From assembly GCA_038207585.1 (NCBI GenBank), contig JBBQZP010000035.1:1-35049 (forward strand): DNA of 35,049 bases, written 5' to 3'. The position numbers were made by a program, and so were the translations under genes. Origin of the DNA: JBBQZP01 sp038207585. Lineage in GTDB: Bacteria > Pseudomonadota > Alphaproteobacteria > Rhodobacterales > Rhodobacteraceae. This document shows, piece by piece, positions 1 through 7,209 of the stretch. Every line of letters begins with the position of its first letter. Positions within the stretch are counted from its first letter, which is position 1. Below the pieces are notes generated by a model. The model was given only the letters and a program-made list of their open reading frames with translations, had not been told where the DNA came from and made no database searches.

Positions 1-108
1 ACCGTTGCCGGGCAACGGATCATCGACCCGCGGCCTGCCATGGCTTTTCGGAAAGACGGGCCGCAGACGCTCCATTTGAACGTCTGTGAGCCAGAAAAGA
101 TTGCTCAT
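1..108 (-). pseudogene. IS5-family transposase, N-terminal fragment
   Basis: Read on the minus strand from an ATG at 108, the frame gives 36 residues beginning MSNLFWLTDVQMERLRPVFP and continuing KSHGRPRVDD. This is the well-known start of IS5-family (IS427-like) transposases common in Rhodobacterales. The frame runs off the left edge. After VDD the family normally continues RRVLSGIIF.NRNGLRW; here it reads PLPGNG, so about ten residues may be deleted between DD and NG. The copy is probably inactive, but the rest lies outside the window. It was too short to appear as a normal ORF call. Confidence 0.75.
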
Positions 109-155
109 TATCACCCCCGCCAGTTCGGAAGCTTGAATCACGCAGCCACAAGAGC
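1..155 (-). mobile_element. Left part of an IS5-type insertion sequence
   Basis: This covers the transposase start plus its upstream leader. The leader at about 122-155 contains a segment resembling the end of IS5-type elements of this group (minus strand: gtgattcaagcttccg upstream of the ATG). The exact terminal inverted repeat and target duplication cannot be fixed, because the other end is not visible and may be lost. Confidence 0.5.
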
Positions 156-1265
156 CTCAAGACCAACAATGGGTCCTGGCTCTAAGAACGGGCGCTTCCC
201 GATTACCCTTATACGCTTGCACAGCCTGACCCGCGCTTTCGGGTGCAGTATCTGATCCTGCGGGGCTGGCAGCAAAACGTCGCCCTTATCAGGACATTGA
301 CGCCGAACAGCGCGCCATCGAGGCCGAAGCCCACCCGATGTCGCGCAACGGCGCAAAATTCATGAGCAAAGGCGCGTCCGGTTTCAATCCGCTTTACAAC
401 TGTTTCTCTAGGCGTTCGGCCGAAACGGGGAAACGGCGCGGGCTTCCATATGCCTTGGAAATAGTTCTGAAATTTCAGAACACGCGCCCGCAGTGGCAGA
501 TCAGCACGTAGATGTTCATGATCATTGGTCTCCCGCACGACAATTCTATGGATGTCCTGCTGGTGGCGCTTCGCCTTGATGGCAGCGCCGAACACATGCG
601 CAATGCGGCCGCGTTCCGATTGCGCGAAATGCCCAAACATGCGCTGCACAAAGGACTGTCGGTGGATCAGGGCTTTTACATCAGGGCAAACGGGGATCTG
701 CAGGGCGCACTGCGGGGGCGCTGAACGATGGTCATTGTTGACGAAAACCTGCGTGTGGAAGAGGTTCCTGTTGCCCCTGTCGTGACGCTTGTGGACACTC
801 CGCTCTGGAACCAGCCCTGTGGATCGACCCGCGTCCTAAAACGCTGGTCCGAGGTCCGGTCCGGCGGCATGCGACATGGACGTATCTGACTGTTGATGCT
901 GTCTTGCGAAAGCACACCGTCGGGGTGTTCGACCTTGATACGCTTGATCTGCCTTTTCAGCGGCAATGCCGCCATCGAATATGCGTAAACCGCACCATAT
1001 CTTGTGGATCTGACCGGTACGGAAAACGGTCCGACCCGGTTCCACAAGTCTTTCTCTTCAGAACACTGGGCGGCGAGGATGCGGTACTTGCCGCGCGCAT
1101 GCCGGAAGATGACAAATTCGAACGCAATATTTCCGCGCGGGGAGCAGTGGGCATCTGATCCACTATACTATGGCGGAGCAACCGCAAAATGTGCCGACTG
1201 TTGGCGAAGGGCAGGTGCATGGCAGCACCAACCCGTGAGGTTGGTGGTCGCTTTAAACAGCTGGG
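156..1265. other. About 1.1 kb without a recognisable gene, probably decayed sequence
   Basis: Several overlapping short frames exist on both strands: a 146-residue frame on the minus strand at 209-649, a 70-residue frame on the plus strand at 512-724, and an 84-residue frame on the plus strand at 904-1158. None shows a family motif, a good ribosome binding site or a credible length. A plus-strand frame from about 230 to 510 is open but has no convincing start. The stretch lies between an IS fragment and treY, so it may hold remains of genes broken by insertion and deletion. I see no RNA gene here. Confidence 0.5.
1226..1246 (-). terminator. Stem-loop downstream of treY
   Basis: A perfect 8-bp inverted repeat (CACCAACC / GGTTGGTG) with a 5-base loop lies 20 bases past the treY stop codon on the minus strand. 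It has no clear T-tract, so it may be a weak terminator or an mRNA 3'-end stabiliser. Confidence 0.4.
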
Positions 1266-3542
1266 TCAACGGCTGACATCCGCTACGTCCCGGCCAAAGC
1301 TGATCTGCACGTCGCCTCCGTCCGTGCCGATGTCGGCAGGCCAGATCGTTCCGGTGTGGCAGGTTCCCTCAAAAACGCGAAACCGGACTTGCAACTGCGC
1401 GCCGTCGTGAACACGGGTAAGTGTCCACTCGCCATCCTTGCAATCAAATCCCGCGCTCGCCCGATCGAAGAACGCGGGGTTGTCGCGGCGCAGGGTCAAC
1501 AGCGCACGGGTCAGTCGCGCCTTGCGCCCGGTAAAGCCGTCTTGTCCGAAAAACCCGTGCAGCGCCGCCAGATCAACCGGCCGGCGGTTATCGGGGTCGG
1601 TCAGCGCCAGATGCTCCCCTTCGGCCCCGCGAAAGATGTCGGGCACGCCCGGCATGGTGATCTTGAGCGCGGTCTGGATCATCGACAGACGTTCGCCCAC
1701 TGCAATCATGCGAGCCAGCGCCGCGGGCGGGTTTTGCGACCATGCGTTCACCATCGCGCGGGCCAGACCGGCAACGCGGGCTTCCGGCGCGGAATCAGGA
1801 TGGCTCCAGGATGTGATCTCCTTGGCCTCACGCAGCGCCTTGGTCATGTGATCCTGAACGCGTTGCAACAGGTCGGGGTCGGCGGGGTTCCAGATCGCCA
1901 GCACGGTTTGCGCCAGATACCATTGCGTGTTGGGATCAACCGCCTGCGCCTCGGGCAGACCGGCAGTCGCGCGCACAAGGGCATCAAAATCGTCGGGCAG
2001 ATGGGATAGCGCGGCAAGCCGCATCCGCGCATCTTCGGACCGTTTGGTATCATGCGATGAGGTCAGCGTCAGGGTCATCGCGGGCCGGCTTTGCAAGAAC
2101 CGGTCAAACTGTGCCGGCGTCGCAGACGGCGCGTCGGGGTCGGCGCCAACCTCGTTCGCGGCAAGATATGCGTTCCAGCGGAACGCGGCGGTATCTTCGT
2201 GCGATTTTGCCAGAAGTGCGCCTGTTACCTGCTGAAATCGGGTCTGAAACGCCGCCGCTTCCGGCGATTGGGGGCGGGTTATGAACCCTTGCAACAGACG
2301 CAGCGCGGTATCGGATCGCAGCCCGGTCGCCGCCACATCTGCCACCTGATCCATCAGGGCAACATCCGCCGCCCGGAACGATGTGGGCGTAAGGTAGGTG
2401 CGATAGCGCGGAAATGCGATCAGCAGCGCAATCACCGCCTCGCGCACGGCCTCTTGACCCTGCTCATTGGCCGCCTCGACGGTGGCGCGAATGGCCAGAC
2501 CGATCAGCTGATGCAATTCGGCGGCCAGATCCTGCCGGATCACCTCGTGTTTCGCGGTGGTGACGGCGGCGTGAAAACCCCCTTCACTCCCTGTGGCCGC
2601 ATGCCAGCGGGACAGGATTTTCGCATGACCTGCGGGGTCGGTCAAAAGCTGACAGATGGCTTGCGCCGCTTCATACCCGGTAGTGCCCGTGATCGGCCAT
2701 TCGGGCAGAGCCTCGTCTCCCGTCAAGATTTTCTCGACCCAGACCGGGGTTTCGCCCAGCCGGGTTTTCAGCCGATCCAGATAGGTGGCGGGGTCGGCAA
2801 GGCCGTCGATATGGTCGATCCGAATGCCCTGCACCAACCCCTTGTCGACCAGATCAAAGGTCAGGCGGTGCAGGTCGTCGAACACAGCGGCATCTTCCAC
2901 ACGCATCCCGATCAGCCCGGTCACGTTGAAAAAGCGCCGGTGGGTGATGCTGTCGCGCTCCCGCTCCCAATGCGTGAGACGCCACGCTTGCGCATCATGC
3001 AATGCGCGGATCGCATCGGGCGAGGTGGCAGCATCACTGCCGGGTGCCAAGGGTATCTGCATGTCCGCCACCTGCATCACCGGGCCATCGGCGGCGGCAG
3101 ACAGGTGGATGCGACCGGCCTCAAGTGCCACATCGAAAGGTTCGTCCAGAAACGGCAATAAAAGCCGGTCCGACCAGTCGATATCGAAATGCGCGCTGAA
3201 CCGGCTGGCCTGCCCGTGGCGCAGCACGTCGCGCAGCATCGGGTTTTCCGGCGAAAACGCGGTGTGGTTGGGCACGATGTCCAGAATCAACCCGATCCCG
3301 GCCTGTGCGGCCTTTGCCACCAGCGCGTCAATCCCCGCACGTCCGCCCAGCGCGGGGTCGATTTCATTGGGATCGGTCACATCGTAACCATGCGTCGAGC
3401 CCGCTTGCGCCGTAAAGATGGGCGACAGGTAAAGGTGGCTGATCCCAAGATCGCACAGATGCGGCAGAAACGTCTCCGCCGCCGCGAAATCGACACCTCC
3501 GCGCAATTGCAACCGATAGGTCGCGGTCAACGGCTGAATCAT
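1266..3542 (-). CDS. treY: Malto-oligosyltrehalose synthase (TreY)
   Basis: The GH13 enzyme TreY converts the reducing-end alpha-1,4 bond of malto-oligosaccharides into the alpha,alpha-1,1 bond of trehalose, the first step of the TreY-TreZ route in the cytoplasm. The 758-residue product has typical motifs: GYDVTDPNEIDPALGG at 52-67, LILDIVPNHTAF at 85-96, GIRIDHIDGL near 239-248 with nucleophile Asp243, WVEKIL with acid/base Glu270, and SSHDTKRSEDAR near 480 with the third catalytic Asp. Length is normal for the family. The ATG at 3542 has a GGTGAGG sequence just upstream. It lies 52 bases downstream of the mscS stop on the same strand with no promoter visible in the gap, so it is probably transcribed with the channel gene. 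Its partner treZ is about 10 kb away. Confidence 0.95.
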   Translation of the reverse strand: MIQPLTATYRLQLRGGVDFAAAETFLPHLCDLGISHLYLSPIFTAQAGSTHGYDVTDPNEIDPALGGRAGIDALVAKAAQAGIGLILDIVPNHTAFSPENPMLRDVLRHGQASRFSAHFDIDWSDRLLLPFLDEPFDVALEAGRIHLSAAADGPVMQVADMQIPLAPGSDAATSPDAIRALHDAQAWRLTHWERERDSITHRRFFNVTGLIGMRVEDAAVFDDLHRLTFDLVDKGLVQGIRIDHIDGLADPATYLDRLKTRLGETPVWVEKILTGDEALPEWPITGTTGYEAAQAICQLLTDPAGHAKILSRWHAATGSEGGFHAAVTTAKHEVIRQDLAAELHQLIGLAIRATVEAANEQGQEAVREAVIALLIAFPRYRTYLTPTSFRAADVALMDQVADVAATGLRSDTALRLLQGFITRPQSPEAAAFQTRFQQVTGALLAKSHEDTAAFRWNAYLAANEVGADPDAPSATPAQFDRFLQSRPAMTLTLTSSHDTKRSEDARMRLAALSHLPDDFDALVRATAGLPEAQAVDPNTQWYLAQTVLAIWNPADPDLLQRVQDHMTKALREAKEITSWSHPDSAPEARVAGLARAMVNAWSQNPPAALARMIAVGERLSMIQTALKITMPGVPDIFRGAEGEHLALTDPDNRRPVDLAALHGFFGQDGFTGRKARLTRALLTLRRDNPAFFDRASAGFDCKDGEWTLTRVHDGAQLQVRFRVFEGTCHTGTIWPADIGTDGGDVQISFGRDVADVSR

Positions 3543-3594
3543 CGCACCTCACCTTTTCCGCAGGATGAGGACAACGGATCAACGCGGACCGGCA

Positions 3595-5781
3595 TCATCC
3601 GTTGCGCCGAAGGGCAGTGGTCGCCAGCGCTTCGGCCTCGATTGGGTCGATCAGCGGTTGCGGCAGCACGATCTGGGTGTGGGGGAAGGGAATCTCGATC
3701 CCGCGCGCATCCAGCACCTCTTTGACCACTTCGGTATAGCGCCGCCCGACGGCCCATTGCTTGCCGGGTTGCGTCTTGATGCGGGCGCGCACCACCACGG
3801 CACTGTCGGCAAGGGCGATGACGCCCTGCATGTCCAGATCGTCCAGAATGACATTAGCCGGAAACTCGGCGCGCACCGTGTCGAACGCCTCGCGCATCGC
3901 GTCTTTCACACGAGGCACCTTCTCTTTGTAGGCCACACCGATCTCGGCCACATGGAAGCTGAAATCGCGGGTCATATTGGTGACCGTATCGACAGATGAA
4001 AACGGCACGATATGCGCGGCACCGTCCAGAGTGCGCAGCGTGACTGATCGCAGCGTTACCTTTTCTACCCCGCCAGTGATGCCTGCCACGCCCACGACAT
4101 CGCCTTCGTTGATCGCATTCTCAAGCTGGATGAACACGCCGTTTATGATGTCTTGCACCAGCTTTTGCGCGCCGAACCCGATCGCCAGACCCACCACACC
4201 AGCCCCCGCCAGAAGCGGGGCCACGTCGATGCCGATCTGCGACAGAATGATCATGGTGGAAAACACCGCGAACACGATTGCCACTGCGTTGCGCAGCAAG
4301 GCAAGCAGCGTGCGCGACCGGGCCGACACCGGGGCATCCCCCTGCCGCGTCAGGCGCGTGTCGATCCACGCGGCCAGCATCGACCAGACAAGCGCCGCCA
4401 GAACCGCCACCAGAACCGCCGAAGCGATACTCCACAAGGCGGCACCGCCCCGGTCGGCAAGCAACGTGGCGGCGTCAACCCAGCCCCAGCCCACCACAAC
4501 CAGCGCGACCGATGCCGCAATCATCGCGGTTGCAACGATATAGCCCACACCAACAGCGATCCGGTCGGCGCGGGGGGAAAAGTGGACAAGACTTTGCCCA
4601 AGACTATCGGGCAGGGGCGCGCGCAGGGTCGGCGCGCGGTTGATCAGGCGCAAGGCAAGGGTGATCAGACCGACGGCAACAAGCGAATAAAGCGTGCCTT
4701 CCAGCATGATATCACCCAGATCGTCAGGGCGTCTGACCGCGACCTGCCACAGATAAAAAACATAGAACCCCGCCAGATACGGCAGGACCCGGCGGATGAC
4801 GACCTGCACGCCGCGCACCAATGACCCGCTGCCGCCGGCGTCCGCGTGATCCTGCGCTTCCGGCCATCCGGCCCGCGCGATCCGCAGAACACGGACAATC
4901 CGCACAATGCCATAAAGCGCCAGCCCGGCTGCCACGGTGGCGATCACGCTGCGCAGCGGGCCAACCACACCCGTCGCCCCCCACTGCCGCGTCAATGGCA
5001 GCACGAACAGATAGCCAAGGACCACCAGCGCAAGAATGGTGCGCATCCGCCGCAGAATAACGGCCTGAGCCCCTGCGGCAAGCCGTGTTCCGGTGGCTTC
5101 GCGGTCGGCGTCGGCGCTGAACAGGATGTGCAGCACGGCAAGACATATCCCCAGCACCAGATAGGCGTTCACAAACAGCACCTGCGACGTGCCAATCCCG
5201 TCGCCCTGACCAAAAACGAAAAATGCCAGCAGATACCCGCCGATCCACGTCACCCCAACTCCGATCAGGCGCAGGATCGTGGTGATCGCCACCGCGCGCC
5301 ATACCCGGTGCCAAGGAGCCGCAATCACAGGGTTCAGCCTGCGCGCAACGGCGGCCACGCCAAGCGCACTTGTCCATGACAGCATCAGGCTGGCAAGGAT
5401 GGTAAGGCCTAGCGATATCACTTCGGGACTGACGGAAACCGGGTTGGTGACGGCATCAAGACCCACATTGAACAAGCGCCGGAAATCGAACGCGATGGAC
5501 CGGATGTTGGCCCATCCGTCCCGCGCGATGCCGGCACTGTCCTGCGCCAAAGCCTGCGCAAGGCTGACCGGTTCATCCTGCGGGGCCGCAGCGTCGGTGG
5601 CGGTCAGCCGGTCTATCAGAAGCTGGCGTGCGTCTGCGTCTTGCAGCACGACCAGCAGGCGGTCAACAGCTTCGGCCTTGGTCGTGTCGGCTGTAGAAGT
5701 TGTGCCTTGCGCAGTCGCAGCCGTCACTGTCAGCAACGCGAGTGCCGTTGCCAAAACCCAAAGTCTGACTCGTTTCTGCAT
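3595..5781 (-). CDS. Large MscS-family mechanosensitive channel
   Basis: This is an inner-membrane channel that opens on membrane tension and lets solutes out on osmotic downshift. The 728-residue product begins with a signal peptide (residues 1-25, ending AATAQ), then a helical periplasmic region (about 30-110) and many hydrophobic segments (about 120-145, 165-190, 200-220, 250-300, 330-380, 405-435, 450-475, 495-520). The MscS core covers about 495-700, with the pore-lining helix around AGAGVVGLAIGFGAQKLVQD (525-544). This resembles the large YbiO/MscK-type members rather than small MscS. The open frame extends upstream to 6165, but that part has no family character and overlaps the promoters; ATG 5781 directly precedes the signal peptide. 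An EcfG-like promoter lies 31 bases upstream. treY follows, linking the channel to compatible-solute synthesis. Confidence 0.9.
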   Translation of the reverse strand: MQKRVRLWVLATALALLTVTAATAQGTTSTADTTKAEAVDRLLVVLQDADARQLLIDRLTATDAAAPQDEPVSLAQALAQDSAGIARDGWANIRSIAFDFRRLFNVGLDAVTNPVSVSPEVISLGLTILASLMLSWTSALGVAAVARRLNPVIAAPWHRVWRAVAITTILRLIGVGVTWIGGYLLAFFVFGQGDGIGTSQVLFVNAYLVLGICLAVLHILFSADADREATGTRLAAGAQAVILRRMRTILALVVLGYLFVLPLTRQWGATGVVGPLRSVIATVAAGLALYGIVRIVRVLRIARAGWPEAQDHADAGGSGSLVRGVQVVIRRVLPYLAGFYVFYLWQVAVRRPDDLGDIMLEGTLYSLVAVGLITLALRLINRAPTLRAPLPDSLGQSLVHFSPRADRIAVGVGYIVATAMIAASVALVVVGWGWVDAATLLADRGGAALWSIASAVLVAVLAALVWSMLAAWIDTRLTRQGDAPVSARSRTLLALLRNAVAIVFAVFSTMIILSQIGIDVAPLLAGAGVVGLAIGFGAQKLVQDIINGVFIQLENAINEGDVVGVAGITGGVEKVTLRSVTLRTLDGAAHIVPFSSVDTVTNMTRDFSFHVAEIGVAYKEKVPRVKDAMREAFDTVRAEFPANVILDDLDMQGVIALADSAVVVRARIKTQPGKQWAVGRRYTEVVKEVLDARGIEIPFPHTQIVLPQPLIDPIEAEALATTALRRNG

Positions 5782-5811
5782 ACCGCCCTTTGACCCTTGC
5801 TTCGCATCCGA

Positions 5812-5837
5812 AACGCGGTCGGGCGGCATCTGGTTCC
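5812..5837 (-). promoter_or_regulatory. EcfG-like promoter of mscS-treY (GGAAC-N17-CGTT)
   Basis: The minus strand reads GGAAC (5837-5833), 17 bases, then CGTT (5815-5812), matching the alphaproteobacterial general-stress promoter consensus GGAAC-N16/17-CGTT. It ends 31 bases before the mscS ATG. Its -35 lies back to back with the -35 of the divergent hydrolase promoter, 15 bases away. Confidence 0.75.
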
Positions 5838-5852
5838 AAATCCGATGCCGAG

Positions 5853-5877
5853 GGAACCGAAAGCCGAGTTGCGCGTT
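5853..5877 (+). promoter_or_regulatory. EcfG-like promoter of the hydrolase gene (GGAAC-N16-CGTT)
   Basis: The plus strand reads GGAAC (5853-5857), 16 bases, then CGTT (5874-5877), a perfect match to the EcfG-type consensus. It is divergent from the mscS promoter in the same intergenic region and ends 55 bases before the chosen start at 5932. Confidence 0.75.
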
Positions 5878-5931
5878 TCCCGAAATGGCACGGGCATGCA
5901 GGACCGTGCCATTGTTCAACGGCGGCATCAG

Positions 5932-6858
5932 ATGATTACAGATTTTTTCCAGACATGGCGCGCGCCAGCTGGTGCACGAGCGGCTGGCCCTGCCGTTATC
6001 GGGCCAGCGGATGTGCCGGTATGGTTGTCGCGCAGCACAGCACCGGACGCACAGGATGTGGCCTTGCTGCACGGATTTTTTGAATCGAATGCCATCTGGC
6101 GGCGGCTGTCCTTTACCGCCTTTGGCGCACAGGTCAATGCCTTGGCGATGTCGCTGCCAGGACATTACCCCTGCCGGATGGAGGCCGCTGCACTGACAAG
6201 GTCGGTGCGGTCCGACGCGCTGATGGATGGATTTGCAGCCGAACTGCGATCACGGTTTTCGGGGCGCAAGGTCCGGCTGATCGGCCATTCCACGGGTGCG
6301 CTGATCGCGCTTTCACTGGCGGCGCGGCATCCCGATCTTGTGTCGGACGTGCTGGTGGTGACCGGCCTTTTCAGTGGCCAGCCTGAGGGGCGCTCGCCGC
6401 TTTTGCGCACGCTGTTTCGGATTCCATTTCTTGGGTCGGCGCTCTTTCAGTCGCGGCTGCGTTGGTCGCTTTGGTCCAAGGCAAGGTTTGCCACCGAACT
6501 GCGGGCATCGATGATGGTCAAAGTTCCAGACCCGGATGTCGCGCAGGATCTGTGGCAGGACCTGCGCAGATCTCGGGTGCCTACGATTGAAGCCTTGGCG
6601 CGTTGGCTGTGCGACGTGGACCTGACGGCCGACCTGCGCAGAGTCAATGTGCCGGTTGTGGTCATGGTCGGCAGCCGCGATGTCGTTGTACCACCGTTGC
6701 ATCAGATTGCGCTGGCAAAGGCGTTGCCTCGCTGCCGCGCTGTGATCCTTGACGCGGGACATCTGCCGATGCTGGAAGCACCCGAGACGTTCAACCGGTT
6801 TGTGCAGGGCTGGCTTGCCGAACCTGGCGGGCAATACCCGGCACCAGAACGACGCTAA
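5932..6858 (+). CDS. Alpha/beta hydrolase
   Basis: A 308-residue alpha/beta-hydrolase-fold protein with the full catalytic triad: nucleophile Ser120 in GHSTG (118-122), Asp250 in VGSRDVVVPP, and His277 in DAGHLPMLEAP. The oxyanion-hole HGFF motif is at 47-50. The substrate cannot be told from sequence; esterases, lipases and haloperoxidase-like enzymes share this pattern. The start is uncertain: ATG 5932 (MITDFFQTW) looks natural, ATG 5896 is possible, and the frame opens at 5797. None has a strong ribosome binding site. The EcfG-like promoter at 5853-5877 argues against a start before about 5885. No signal peptide is visible. The stop codon overlaps the stop of the convergent response-regulator gene by 4 bases. 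Confidence 0.85.
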   Translation: MITDFFQTWRAPAGARAAGPAVIGPADVPVWLSRSTAPDAQDVALLHGFFESNAIWRRLSFTAFGAQVNALAMSLPGHYPCRMEAAALTRSVRSDALMDGFAAELRSRFSGRKVRLIGHSTGALIALSLAARHPDLVSDVLVVTGLFSGQPEGRSPLLRTLFRIPFLGSALFQSRLRWSLWSKARFATELRASMMVKVPDPDVAQDLWQDLRRSRVPTIEALARWLCDVDLTADLRRVNVPVVVMVGSRDVVVPPLHQIALAKALPRCRAVILDAGHLPMLEAPETFNRFVQGWLAEPGGQYPAPERR

Positions 6859-7208
6859 TCCTGCGCGCCGTTCAGCAGATCGCATAGCCGAGCGATCTGC
6901 ACCGGCTTTTCAAGCAGAGGAATCGAGCTGAACCGAGGTGGCAAGGTATCGCGGGTTCCGCCCGACAAGAATACGAACGGAACCTCTGCCACGACCAGTT
7001 CATCGGCAACGCCGAATGACGTTTCCGCACCCAGATTGATATCCAGCACCGCCGCGTGTGGCAACGATACCTGCATCAGGCGAACGGCTTCGGACACATT
7101 GCCCGCCGGCCCGATCACCACAAAGCCCATTTCTTCCAATGACATCTGCAGATCAAGCGCCACAAGAAAATTGTCTTCGACCACCAGTACGGATGTTGCC
7201 ACTGTCAT
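6855..7208 (-). CDS. Single-domain response regulator (CheY-like receiver)
   Basis: A 117-residue receiver domain with no output domain. Acidic residues Glu11-Asp12 (VVEDN), phosphoacceptor Asp56 (VLDINLG), Ser82 (FLSGG) and Lys101 (LEKPV) form a complete phosphorylation site. The ATG at 7208 sits one base after the TGA of the kinase gene (TGAGATG), so the two are almost certainly translated together. The longer frame to 7289 is inside the kinase gene and is not needed. The sequence PFVFLSGG before beta-5 resembles the single-domain regulators that commonly pair with HWE/HisKA_2 kinases in alphaproteobacteria. It probably takes phosphate from the upstream kinase and acts through protein contacts, either as a phosphate sink or as an adaptor toward another regulator. 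Confidence 0.9.
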   Translation of the reverse strand: MTVATSVLVVEDNFLVALDLQMSLEEMGFVVIGPAGNVSEAVRLMQVSLPHAAVLDINLGAETSFGVADELVVAEVPFVFLSGGTRDTLPPRFSSIPLLEKPVQIARLCDLLNGAQD

Positions 7209-7209
7209 C

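Noticed and set aside
209..649. 146-residue minus-strand frame near the left end
   Set aside because: No recognisable domain, no ribosome binding site, and competing frames on the other strand; treated as decayed or non-coding DNA.
2091..3161. 356-residue plus-strand open frame
   Set aside because: It lies wholly opposite treY and has the typical look of an antisense frame in GC-rich DNA, with no family motif.
5782..6165. N-terminal extension of the MscS-type channel frame
   Set aside because: It precedes a clear signal peptide, is not family-like, overlaps two promoters and would overlap the divergent hydrolase gene.
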